Assembly (NCBI GenBank): GCA_937892315.1
Contig: CALAVF010000132.1
Span: 1-6,625 of the forward strand
Source of the DNA: an uncultured Prevotellaceae bacterium
GTDB taxonomy: Bacteria > Bacteroidota > Bacteroidia > Bacteroidales > Bacteroidaceae
DNA length: 6,625 nucleotides
Direction of reading: 5' to 3'
The notes beneath the pieces were generated by a model, which was not told where the DNA came from, ran no database searches, and was given only the letters and a program-made list of their open reading frames with translations. Of the stretch, positions 1-6,579 are shown one piece after another. Each line of letters opens with the position of its first letter. Position 1 is the stretch's first letter. Made by a program: the position numbers and the translations under genes.

Positions 1-260
1 CCGACGAGAATCCTGAACAGCCTGACCGTTTGCCTCATTTGGCGTACCTTCATGAAGAGACGTATCACGATTATACGCCCAATCAACTCGACATCATCTA
101 TTATTTCAAGGAGCAACTGGAGGAGAACCAAAAGTTTGTGAAAATCAACAAGAAGGAAAATCTTGCACAGGTATTTACCGATTGCCGCTACACACGCAAG
201 GACAATGAGGCGATGTCGGCAGGTCTGTTGGAAGCGTTGAAACATCAGGGATTTTTGTAA
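1..260 (+). CDS. C-terminal fragment of an unrecognised protein
   Basis: The reading frame is open from base 3 to a TAA at 258-260 and runs off the left edge, so only the last 85 residues are visible and the true start lies outside the window. A TTG at 30-32 could be taken as a start, but the frame continues upstream of it without a stop, so it is more likely internal. The visible part is hydrophilic and mixed in charge. It begins with a Pro/Asp-rich stretch, has an aromatic patch (Tyr-His-Asp-Tyr, then Ile-Ile-Tyr-Tyr-Phe) and ends in a predicted helix, LLEALKHQGFL. There is no membrane segment and no motif I can assign to a family. The gene converges on dnaA, and the hairpin at 333-367 separates them. 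Its function is unknown. That it is coding is inferred from the sustained frame and protein-like composition. Confidence 0.6.
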   Translation, partial: DENPEQPDRLPHLAYLHEETYHDYTPNQLDIIYYFKEQLEENQKFVKINKKENLAQVFTDCRYTRKDNEAMSAGLLEALKHQGFL

Positions 261-332
261 ACTGATTGTCCGCATGGAGCATCCAGTTTTCTGCATTGAC
301 TCATAAAACATTTCCGTTTCAGAAGATAAAAC

Positions 333-367
333 AAGAAGAGAGAACTCATCACGGGTTCTCTCTTCTT
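333..367 (-). terminator. Intrinsic terminator of dnaA, probably bidirectional
   Basis: Arms 333-347 and 353-367 pair over 15 bp with a single G-T wobble, closing a five-base loop (348-352). Read on the minus strand, the hairpin starts 50 bases after the dnaA stop and is followed by a T-rich stretch (GTTTTATCTTCT), which fits a Rho-independent terminator. On the plus strand the downstream tract is weaker (CTTCTGGTTAT), but the same hairpin probably also ends the converging gene that stops at 260. It sits between two convergent genes, the usual place for a shared terminator. Confidence 0.85.
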
Positions 368-417
368 CTGGTTATAAAGATACGATTATATGAATAGGTT
401 AGTAAAAAGTTGCGATT

Positions 418-1827
418 TTATTTGCGTGGAGTCTTTAAGATGTCCATCAACTCATCAATGTCTTGGCGAGTGCGTTCGTCCACTTCCATCATGTCTTTAA
501 TCTGCTTGATGGCATGGATGACGGTGGCGTGGTTGCGGTTGCCGATGTTGACGCCTATCTGAACGTGCGACTTATCAGTCAGTTCTGAAGAGAGGTACAT
601 GGCGACTTGACGTGCATAGGCAATTTGTTGGGTGCGAGTTCGTGAGTCCAGTTGAGTGATTTTCAGATTGAAACGCTCGCACACACACTGCTTGACATCA
701 TCGATGGTGGTGACGTGCTCTGTTGTCTCGACAAATCGAGGCATCACTTTTTGCACCAACTTCATGTTGATGTCGCAGTTGTAAACCACAGAGTAAGCCA
801 TGAGCGAGTTGATAATTCCTTCCAGATCACGGACACTCTCGTCAATATTTTCGGCAATGAATCGGAGCACATTCACAGGGATGTTCAGACCTTCCTTGTC
901 AACTTTTGCCGTGAGGATGTCGAGCCGCAGATGTTGGGTCGGCTTCTCAATTTCAGCCTGCATACCCCACTTGAAGCGGGTCAACAGACGGTCTTCCAAA
1001 CCTTGAATGGCAATAGGAGGACGGTCGGCAGACAGGATGATTTGCTTGCCGTTGATGTGCAGGTGATTGAAGATGTGGAAGAAGGTGTTTTGGGTCTGTG
1101 TCTTGCCCGACAGTTCTTGTACATCATCCAAAATCAGTGCATCGATTGTCTGATAGAAACGGATGAAATCATTCACCTTGTTCTGACGCACGGCATCGGT
1201 GTACTGCACGGTGAAAAGATGGGCTGAGAGGTAGAGTACACGCATCTGTGGGTGCAACTCCTTGATACGCAAACCGATGGCGTTGATGAGGTGGGTTTTG
1301 CCACAACCCGATGGACCGTAAACGAAGAAGGGGTTGAATGTCCTGGCAGGATTGTTGGCGATGGATTCACCAACAGAACGTGCCAGGCGGTTACTCTCGC
1401 CTTCGATGTAATTGTCAAAACGGTAGTGGGGGAGCAGTTGAGAGTCGAGGTCCTGCACTTGCGGGGCAGTCACGTCGTCTGGCGATTTGCGGGCATCGTC
1501 GCGAGGAGTGCCGTTGACCACTTTCGGAGCGATTTCTGCCTTTTCAATGACTTCGCCACCTTTGGGAGTCTTGACAACCTTTACATTATAATAAAGAGAA
1601 TTGATGCTGTCGCCAAAGACTCTCTTGAAAGTAGAACCCATCAAGGGGAGGAACTTCTCTTCCAAAAGATTCTTTACAAATTCGCTGGGTACATCGAGTA
1701 CCAGTTTGCCGTTCTTGAAACTGTGGAGTTCCACGAAAGCAAACGTCGCCGCGAATTGTTCTGGTGAGATATTGTCGCGAATGATGTCGAGGCATCTATC
1801 CCACAGAATTTTTGGATTGAGTTCCAT
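418..1827 (-). CDS. dnaA: Chromosomal replication initiator protein DnaA
   Basis: DnaA binds DnaA boxes at the replication origin, assembles as an ATP-bound filament, melts the origin and recruits the helicase. It is also a transcription factor. The 469-residue length is normal. Domain I spans roughly 1-88, a short polar linker roughly 95-130, AAA+ domain III roughly 135-350 and DNA-binding domain IV roughly 370-469. Visible motifs are Walker A GPSGCGKT (171-178, Lys177), Walker B ALILDD (230-235), sensor 1 around 264-271, the arginine finger in LLTRFKWG (Arg284) and sensor 2 in VRDLEG (Arg333). Domain IV keeps Arg398 and ARQVAM (405-410). Its signature helix reads GNRNHATV (429-436), where E. 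coli has GGRDHTTV. The ATG at 1825-1827 is the natural start: it aligns domain I, and a promoter lies about 46 bases upstream. The gene appears monocistronic, with its own promoter and terminator. Confidence 0.98.
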   Translation of the reverse strand: MELNPKILWDRCLDIIRDNISPEQFAATFAFVELHSFKNGKLVLDVPSEFVKNLLEEKFLPLMGSTFKRVFGDSINSLYYNVKVVKTPKGGEVIEKAEIAPKVVNGTPRDDARKSPDDVTAPQVQDLDSQLLPHYRFDNYIEGESNRLARSVGESIANNPARTFNPFFVYGPSGCGKTHLINAIGLRIKELHPQMRVLYLSAHLFTVQYTDAVRQNKVNDFIRFYQTIDALILDDVQELSGKTQTQNTFFHIFNHLHINGKQIILSADRPPIAIQGLEDRLLTRFKWGMQAEIEKPTQHLRLDILTAKVDKEGLNIPVNVLRFIAENIDESVRDLEGIINSLMAYSVVYNCDINMKLVQKVMPRFVETTEHVTTIDDVKQCVCERFNLKITQLDSRTRTQQIAYARQVAMYLSSELTDKSHVQIGVNIGNRNHATVIHAIKQIKDMMEVDERTRQDIDELMDILKTPRK

Positions 1828-1873
1828 GATTCTACTTTAGGTTTGGTTTGTTCTCTGTAATTCTTAACGAGTG

Positions 1874-1905
1874 CAAAGTTCGCTTTTTTTTTTGAATCTA
1901 CAAAA
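1874..1905 (-). promoter_or_regulatory. Promoter of dnaA, Bacteroidetes type
   Basis: On the minus strand a TTTTG (1901-1905) is followed after exactly 19 bases by GAACTTTG (1874-1881). This matches the Bacteroidetes primary-sigma pattern TTTG, about 19-21 bases, then TAnnTTTG, with one mismatch in the -7 element (G for T). The spacer contains a run of ten A residues (1884-1893 as T on the plus strand). The -7 element lies 46 bases before the dnaA ATG, giving an expected untranslated leader of about 40 bases. It was identified by pattern only; no start site has been mapped. Confidence 0.65.
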
Positions 1906-2015
1906 TTTTATTTTTTCACTCGTGTTTATTGTTTTGCTAAAATTGCCACATTTCAGCGATTTACGTTTTTTAAGTCATTTAGGGTATTGTTTTATGTTTC
2001 AAAATCTTTTGGGCT

Positions 2016-2024
2016 TGATTCACA
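2016..2024 (+). promoter_or_regulatory. Candidate DnaA box
   Basis: TGATTCACA matches the consensus TTATNCACA at all specified positions except the second. It is the only match with one mismatch that I found in the 476-base dnaA upstream gap. It could serve DnaA autoregulation or be part of an origin. A single site is weak support for an origin, where several clustered boxes are normally expected. Confidence 0.3.
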
Positions 2025-2130
2025 ATCTGTTAGGCGATTGTTTAACATGTGAAACAAAAACCCGAAAACGACCTTTTTTCTCACTTAATTGGTTGTGTTT
2101 TATGGACTTTCAGTTGCATGTGACGAAGCC

Positions 2131-2182
2131 TGAAAAAGAAAAAATGTTGTTTGAACAAAATTCAAATAGTGGAACTTTTTCA
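2131..2182 (-). terminator. Possible weak terminator downstream of the MCE gene
   Basis: An outer 8-bp inverted repeat (TGAAAAAG at 2131-2138, CTTTTTCA at 2175-2182) encloses an inner perfect 6-bp one (TTTGAA at 2150-2155, TTCAAA at 2161-2166, five-base loop). Read on the minus strand, the inner stem is followed by CAACATTTTTTCTTTTT, a strong T tract. The stems are almost pure AT and start about 140 bases after the MCE stop codon, so this may be a poor terminator or simply chance symmetry in AT-rich DNA. Confidence 0.3.
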
Positions 2183-2303
2183 TTTCTTTTTTCTGATGTA
2201 CCAAATGCTTCCTCCCTTGTTCCTTGGCATTGACGTTTTGTGTGTCATAGAAGGGTCAAAGACGACCGCATTTTGGTGTTTTCAAAGCCTCATCCTCCAT
2301 GTT

Positions 2304-3212
2304 TTAGGGCATGGTTTTATCCTTTTTGCCAAACAGAGAGAAGTGTACATACCGCTTCGGATGCAGACGCAAGTCCTCCAGCAGTCGCGACGAGTTCATC
2401 ATGGTCGAGTCGAGGTGCAGTGCGATGGCGTTGTCGTTCATCAGCATTCCCAGCGACGACTCTTTGCTGGTCATGGCGGTGTTGATTTTGAATGTCATGT
2501 CCTGCACCGATTTGAGTGTGGCATCTGCTTTCTGTGCCATGCCAAGCATGTCAATCTGATTGAGATTGCCAGTTGTCGTTTCCAGATTGGCACAGATGTT
2601 GTTGGTCTTCGCCATCAGTTGCGGCACATCCTTGCCCAGCAGTCCGTTGATTTGTTTCGTGGTCACCTTCAGGTCGGCAGAAATCTCCTCCATGTTGTGC
2701 ATTGATGTGGCGAGGGAAGGGTCATTCGCCAAGGTGTTGAGTGCCGTGAGGATAGAGTCAACCTTTGGCAGCAGTGCCTCCACTTGCGGCAGCATATCTC
2801 CGGCTGCACTCATCAGGTCGGTCATCGGATTGCCCTGAATGGTGTCGCCAGGATGCAGCAGAGCGGTGGGGTCGGGACCCAGTTTCAGGTTCATCGTGGC
2901 ACTTCCCAGCATTTCCTTCGTCATATAGACGCTGGTGCCTTCTGGAATCTGGAAACTCGGATTCACGTTGATTTCCACCGTAATGTTCTGTTTCTTGGGG
3001 TTGAAAGTGATGGCTTTTACCGAGCCGACAGTCAGTCCGTTGGCACGTATAGGCGATGCGGTTGGCATTCCCTGCACGTCAGTGATTTCCACAAAGTAAG
3101 ACACATCGTTGTTGAAGAGTTTGAGCCCTTTCAGGAAGATGATGCCCACGTATATGATCAGGACGGCAAACACTGCCACCATTCCGATTTTTACTTCTTT
3201 GCTAATTTTCAT
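2304..3212 (-). CDS. MCE/MlaD-family lipid-transport protein
   Basis: MCE proteins are the substrate-binding parts of ABC-type lipid transporters (Mla-like) and move phospholipids or other hydrophobic molecules between membranes. This 302-residue protein has a short basic N-terminus and a single membrane helix at about 9-28, leaving the rest in the periplasm. One MCE domain covers about 37-115, with typical landmarks ITDVQGMPTASPIRANGLTVG (43-63 region) and VYMTKEMLGSATMNLKLG (95-112). A long helical, probably coiled-coil region follows (about 135-285). It ends in SSLGMLMND and LRLHPKRYVHFSLFGKK (281-297), a tail commonly seen in Bacteroidetes members. The ATG at 3210-3212 puts the membrane helix at the right place. 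The gene begins 57 bases after the amidase stop, with no terminator between them, so co-transcription is likely. The permease and ATPase partners are not in this window. Confidence 0.92.
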   Translation of the reverse strand: MKISKEVKIGMVAVFAVLIIYVGIIFLKGLKLFNNDVSYFVEITDVQGMPTASPIRANGLTVGSVKAITFNPKKQNITVEINVNPSFQIPEGTSVYMTKEMLGSATMNLKLGPDPTALLHPGDTIQGNPMTDLMSAAGDMLPQVEALLPKVDSILTALNTLANDPSLATSMHNMEEISADLKVTTKQINGLLGKDVPQLMAKTNNICANLETTTGNLNQIDMLGMAQKADATLKSVQDMTFKINTAMTSKESSLGMLMNDNAIALHLDSTMMNSSRLLEDLRLHPKRYVHFSLFGKKDKTMP

Positions 3213-3269
3213 ATCTTGTTCTTTTGGTTTTTCTTATTTTGTTTTGCCTTTTGTGAAGAGGGGTTTGTT

Positions 3270-4379
3270 TTATTCTTCAAAAGTGACGATGAACGCCTCG
3301 GGGAACTTGTCGAGGATGGACTTTCGCAACTTTTTTGCCTCGTCCATGGTCGCTGCCGAACCGTAAGTGTAGGTGTAGCGGCCATTTTTTTCGTGCATCT
3401 CGCATTGCAAGCCTTTGAACTGCTTGTCATTGCTTTTCAGTTTCACGCTTCCTGCCAGCACCTGCACCTTGTAAACCGTCTTCTTTGCCGTTGAGGTTTC
3501 TTTTGCAGGGGTGGTGTTCGTCGCAGGTGCCGCTGTCTCGGCAGGTTGGCTTTCGGCTTGGGCTGGATCAGGGTCGGCTTTGACAGGAGCCACCTTCTTC
3601 CCTGTGCGTTGGCCGACATAACTTGCAATAGCGTTGTAGATGCTTCTCGCCATCAGTCTCTGTCCGTCCTTCGACATGAGGAACTGTTCTTCAGCAGGGG
3701 TGGAAATGTAGCCCACTTCGAGCAGCACACTGGGCATATAGGTGAGTCGCAAGACGGCGAGGTTTGCCTGTTTCACACCCATATCCTTCCGTCCGCCCGT
3801 GCGTACCATCTCGTTCTGTGCCATCTTGGCGAAAGCCACGCTCTCTTTCATGTCGTGATCCTGCATCAGTTCATACATGATGTTGCTTTCCGCCGAGGCG
3901 TTGTAGTTGTATTTCTTGGCAGCCTCACCCTCCAGGGCAATCACCGAGTTCTCTCTCTTTTCCACTTCCAGGTTCGTGCCGACCGTCTTAAGGCTCAGCG
4001 TGTACGACTGCACTCCCGAGGCATAGTGTTTTGCCTCCTTGGGCAGCGAGTTGACGTGGATGGACACAAAGAGGTCTGCCTTTGCCTTGTTGGCGATTTC
4101 TGCCCTTCGACCCAGTTCGATGAATACATCGGTGGAGCGGGTGTACACCACCTGCACGTTTGCGTTGCTGCTGTTCAGCAGTTTGCCCACTTCGAGGGTG
4201 ATGTTCAGGGCGATGTCCTTCTCGCGGTTGGTGCGTGCCGAGCCGATGGTGCCAGGGTCTTTCCCTCCGTGTCCTGCGTCAAGCACCACCGTGAACTTTC
4301 CTCCGTCGCCCGATGCCATCATCGGTAGCGAACAAAAGAACAGCCCTATATATATAATAATGTGTAAAAACCGTTTCAT
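3270..4379 (-). CDS. N-acetylmuramoyl-L-alanine amidase with C-terminal SPOR-like domain
   Basis: This is a zinc amidase (Amidase_3, AmiA/B/C type) that cuts the bond between N-acetylmuramic acid and L-alanine of the stem peptide in peptidoglycan, typically during daughter-cell separation. It has 369 residues. A signal peptide covers about 1-23 (basic MKR, hydrophobic core, MMASG). The catalytic domain covers about 28-257. Expected zinc ligands are His37 in LDAGHGG, Glu53 in NREKD and His108 in SIHVN, with catalytic Glu221 in LLEVGY. The segment at about 131-185 is where related enzymes carry a regulatory helix. A Pro/Ala/Thr-rich linker (about 260-300) leads to a C-terminal domain (301-369, starting TVYKVQVLAGS) that looks like SPOR, a fold that binds denuded glycan at division sites. 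All expected active-site residues are present. The gene has its own promoter-like element and leads into the MCE gene. Confidence 0.95.
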   Translation of the reverse strand: MKRFLHIIIYIGLFFCSLPMMASGDGGKFTVVLDAGHGGKDPGTIGSARTNREKDIALNITLEVGKLLNSSNANVQVVYTRSTDVFIELGRRAEIANKAKADLFVSIHVNSLPKEAKHYASGVQSYTLSLKTVGTNLEVEKRENSVIALEGEAAKKYNYNASAESNIMYELMQDHDMKESVAFAKMAQNEMVRTGGRKDMGVKQANLAVLRLTYMPSVLLEVGYISTPAEEQFLMSKDGQRLMARSIYNAIASYVGQRTGKKVAPVKADPDPAQAESQPAETAAPATNTTPAKETSTAKKTVYKVQVLAGSVKLKSNDKQFKGLQCEMHEKNGRYTYTYGSAATMDEAKKLRKSILDKFPEAFIVTFEE

Positions 4380-4396
4380 ATTGATACAAATCGTTG

Positions 4397-4404
4397 CAAA
4401 GTTA
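4397..4404 (-). promoter_or_regulatory. Promoter -7 element of the amidase-MCE operon
   Basis: The minus strand reads TAACTTTG, a perfect match to the Bacteroidetes -7 consensus TAnnTTTG, and continues GCA exactly as the dnaA promoter does. No exact TTTG stands 19-21 bases upstream; the closest is TCTGG, about 21 bases away, so the -33 element is weak. The element ends 17 bases before the ATG, implying a leader of only about 10-13 bases. The match is by pattern only. Confidence 0.55.
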
Positions 4405-4437
4405 CGAAAAATTGGTGTAAAAGTGCCAGAAACAAAG

Positions 4438-4465
4438 AAAAGAATATCGGAAACGGTATTCTTTT
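4438..4465 (-). terminator. Intrinsic terminator of the TonB-dependent receptor gene
   Basis: Arms 4438-4449 and 4454-4465 pair over 12 bp with one G-T wobble and close a four-base loop (4450-4453). On the minus strand the stem is followed by CTTTGTTTCT, and its last four bases are also T, giving a T-rich tail. It begins about 42 bases after the receptor stop codon and lies just upstream of the amidase promoter element, so it separates the two transcription units. Confidence 0.8.
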
Positions 4466-4507
4466 TCTACTTATAGAACAAAATTGTGTGGCTGACGCAA
4501 ACGGCGG

Positions 4508-6439
4508 CTACAAGTTAAAGTTGACTTTTGCCCCGCCCATGAACCAGAAGCCCGGCTGCTGGATGTTGGCAAAATCGTAGTATTTGTGGTTGGTCAGATT
4601 GTTGGCTTGCACATACAGGGTGTAGCGTGGAGCCGCCCACTGCACTTTGAGGTCCAGATTGCCAAACGTGCCAAAGGTTTGGTGCTCGCCGGTCTTTGCA
4701 TTGTCGAACTCGCCCTCTCGGTTTTTCAGCGTGAAGTTCCACTGTGCGGAGAGCCTGTCCCAGATGCGATGTCCCAGCGAGGCGACAAACTTGTGGCGGA
4801 GGAAAGTCATGCGGGAGGCGTAGTTGGCGGTCTGCTCCTCGTTCACTCGGTATTTGTAGTTGTAGCAGTAACTCAGCGTGAGTCGCTGCAAGACGGATTC
4901 CTTGCCCCACAGGTCTGTGAAGTTCATGCCGGCGAGGGCTTCCGCTCCGATGTTGTCGATGTCGCTGTTGGCAGTCGTGTACACCGTTGCCCCTTCGTAG
5001 CGAACCCAGTCAATCATGTCGGTGCCCTTGCGGTAGAAACCCTTCAAGTGTGTCTGGATGAAGGAGTTGGCATAACTGACTCCGAGGTGCCAGTCGGTAC
5101 TTTTCTCCGGCTTCAGTTGGCTGTTGCCTGCCAAGCCCGGCCCGTTGTAGTAGAGGTCGGTGTAGGTCGGTGTGCGGAGGCTCTGATTGAACGATGCGAA
5201 GAGTTTCAGCCCCTCGGCAGGTCGCCACGACACATCCACGCCGGGGTAGAACTTCATGCCGCCTTCCACCGCCGTGTTGTGGTTTGCCAAGGCACCGAGC
5301 GAGATGGTCACCGCGTCCAGAAGGATGTCGTGCTCCAGATAGATGCCGACGTTGCTGCGGCCATCCTTATACCTGTAGTGCTCGTCCCGTCCTGGCACCT
5401 TGTACTTGTGCTGGTCTTCCTCGGCGATTTCCTTTCCGAGCCGGGTGGAGAGGATGTTTTCACGCCGGAACTCAAAGCCCACGGCAGTCTTGCCAAGTGC
5501 CCACGTGGTGTAGGCATTCAGGTTGGCTCCATACACGTTCGTCTGGTGAAAGTTCTGGTAGTCTTCGGGACGGTCACGCCACCAGACATAGTGGTCCAGA
5601 GAGCGGTTCCAATACACCTGAACAGGCACGTGAACCTTGCCCTTATACTCTGCCTGTGCAGCCACCAGGTACCGCCTGTCTTGCTCATACTGAGCGTCGG
5701 AGCCTGTGCCGTAGAAGGTGTTGGCGCCGTAGTTCATCGTGCTCAGTCCTGCTTGCACCGAAGCGTCGAACAGGCGGCTCTGGTACTTGCCGTTCCAGTA
5801 GGCGTTGCCCTTGTTGAAGTCGTCGTTGTAGGTGCCGCCGTCGCTGCGTGAATAGCCGCCGCTGACGCGGTTGTTGAAGCCGCCGCCCCTCACCGCCACG
5901 TGTCCGTTTGCCCCGAAGGTGCCATACGAGCCGCCTTGCACGTGAGCCCACACGTTGCTCTGCTGTTCGGTGCGGGTGACGATGTTGATGGCACCCGCAA
6001 ATGCCTGACTGCCATACACGCGGCTGGCACCTCCTTCGATGATTTCGATGCGTTCGATGTCGTCCACGCTGACGGGCAGGTCAACCGTCAGATGCCCCGT
6101 GTGGGGATTCGAGATGTTGATGCCGTTGAGCAGTACGGTCAGTTGGTCTTCCGTGCCGCCGTTCACGCCGATGTCGGTCTGGATGCCGAAGCCTCCACGC
6201 TGGCGCACATCCACGCCGGCTGCCAGTTTCAGCAGGTCGTTGACCGAGTTGGCACTCGACGCTTCAATCTCTTTTTTCGAAATCACTTGCACGAGACGCA
6301 CTGCCTTGTCGGCAGGCAGCGGGGCACGTGTGCCCACCACCTCGGTGTCGTTCAGTTCAATGTCGTAGGCTGTCTTTTCGATCTGTGTATGGGCGACAGC
6401 CGTTATGCCCATGGCGATGATGAAGAGTTCTTTTCTCAT
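4508..6439 (-). CDS. TonB-dependent outer-membrane receptor, BtuB-like size
   Basis: This is an outer-membrane gated porin that imports a scarce ligand using energy from TonB-ExbBD. From the ATG at 6437-6439 it has 643 residues, close to the small BtuB/siderophore class. It lacks the N-terminal extension domain and the roughly 1000-residue size of SusC proteins. A signal peptide covers about 1-19 (MRKELFIIAMGITAVAHT). A likely TonB box is TEVVGTR (32-38). The plug domain covers about 42-160, with LNGINISNPHTG (104-115), IERIEIIEGGASRVYGSQAF (128-147) and GAINIVT (149-155). The barrel covers about 165-643, with the conserved QSLRTPTYTDLYYNG and GNSQLKPEKS stretches (419-447) and VQANNLTNHKYYD (610-622). 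It ends at TAG. The frame is open 37 codons further, to an ATG at 6550, but that extension is Lys/Arg-rich and would bury the signal peptide. The ligand is not determined: B12, haem, siderophore or metal are all possible. Confidence 0.93.
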   Translation of the reverse strand: MRKELFIIAMGITAVAHTQIEKTAYDIELNDTEVVGTRAPLPADKAVRLVQVISKKEIEASSANSVNDLLKLAAGVDVRQRGGFGIQTDIGVNGGTEDQLTVLLNGINISNPHTGHLTVDLPVSVDDIERIEIIEGGASRVYGSQAFAGAINIVTRTEQQSNVWAHVQGGSYGTFGANGHVAVRGGGFNNRVSGGYSRSDGGTYNDDFNKGNAYWNGKYQSRLFDASVQAGLSTMNYGANTFYGTGSDAQYEQDRRYLVAAQAEYKGKVHVPVQVYWNRSLDHYVWWRDRPEDYQNFHQTNVYGANLNAYTTWALGKTAVGFEFRRENILSTRLGKEIAEEDQHKYKVPGRDEHYRYKDGRSNVGIYLEHDILLDAVTISLGALANHNTAVEGGMKFYPGVDVSWRPAEGLKLFASFNQSLRTPTYTDLYYNGPGLAGNSQLKPEKSTDWHLGVSYANSFIQTHLKGFYRKGTDMIDWVRYEGATVYTTANSDIDNIGAEALAGMNFTDLWGKESVLQRLTLSYCYNYKYRVNEEQTANYASRMTFLRHKFVASLGHRIWDRLSAQWNFTLKNREGEFDNAKTGEHQTFGTFGNLDLKVQWAAPRYTLYVQANNLTNHKYYDFANIQQPGFWFMGGAKVNFNL

Positions 6440-6579
6440 GTCTTTTCTTGTTTGGTTTTTGATGTTCTTCAGAAGGGACATCCCCCTTCCTTTCTGCGGA
6501 ACTTTTGGTTTTCTTCCTGCGAGGCTTTTAGCCTTCTTTCGCTGCTCCAACTGCCTTTAGCCGCTATCTCTCTTAAAAC
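6440..6579 (-). other. Untranslated leader of the receptor gene, with two small hairpins
   Basis: This purine-rich stretch between the promoter/repeat region and the receptor ATG is probably the mRNA leader. It can form two local hairpins: AGGCT/AGCCT with a three-base loop (6522-6534), and GAAGGG/CCCTTC with a six-base loop (6472-6489). The second carries an in-frame ATG (6479-6481) in its loop, preceded by a GGAAGGGGG purine tract. I looked for the B12-box and other cobalamin riboswitch cores and did not see them. The region just before the real ATG is A-rich, as is usual for translation starts in this phylum. Whether the leader is regulatory is unknown. Confidence 0.4.

Larger units (their letters stand above)
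1828..2303. other. AT-rich gap upstream of dnaA, weak origin candidate
   Basis: This 476-base gap lies between the dnaA start and the end of the MCE gene. It is strongly AT-rich, with many A and T runs and T-richness on the plus strand. It contains the dnaA promoter at 1874-1905, a near-consensus DnaA box at 2016-2024 and an AT-rich hairpin region at 2131-2182. Weaker DnaA-box-like sites matching 7 of 9 positions of TTATNCACA occur at 1912-1920, 2048-2056, 2094-2102 and 2119-2127; such matches are expected by chance in AT-rich DNA. I see no convincing gene and no RNA gene here. An origin next to dnaA is common in bacteria, but the evidence for one in this gap is thin. Confidence 0.4.

Noticed and set aside
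652..1767. Plus-strand open frames opposite dnaA (652-1227 and 1252-1767)
   Set aside because: They mirror the codon pattern of dnaA, have no recognisable motif and no promoter or start context of their own.
1871..2233. Open frame of 120 codons on the plus strand covering most of the dnaA upstream gap
   Set aside because: It starts at a GTG inside the dnaA promoter. Its Phe/Leu-rich translation simply reflects T-rich DNA, and it has no plausible ribosome entry or family resemblance.
2231..2247. TGACG...TGTCA inverted repeat just after the MCE gene
   Set aside because: Only four to five pairs including a wobble, with no T tract afterwards. It is too weak to call a terminator or operator.
2151..2705. 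Plus-strand open frame running from the gap into the MCE gene
   Set aside because: Most of it is antisense to the MCE protein, and the translation is His/Val-rich and featureless.
4586..5851. Open frame of 421 codons on the plus strand opposite the receptor gene, with another at 5194-5817
   Set aside because: Both lie wholly antisense to a confidently identified receptor gene. The translations are Val/His/Arg-rich without domain character, as expected for shadows of a GC-rich gene.
6440..6550. Longer N-terminus for the TonB-dependent receptor, starting at the ATG at 6548-6550
   Set aside because: The 37 extra residues are strongly basic and would precede a clean signal peptide starting at Met 6439. 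The A-rich context just before 6439 also suits a start there.
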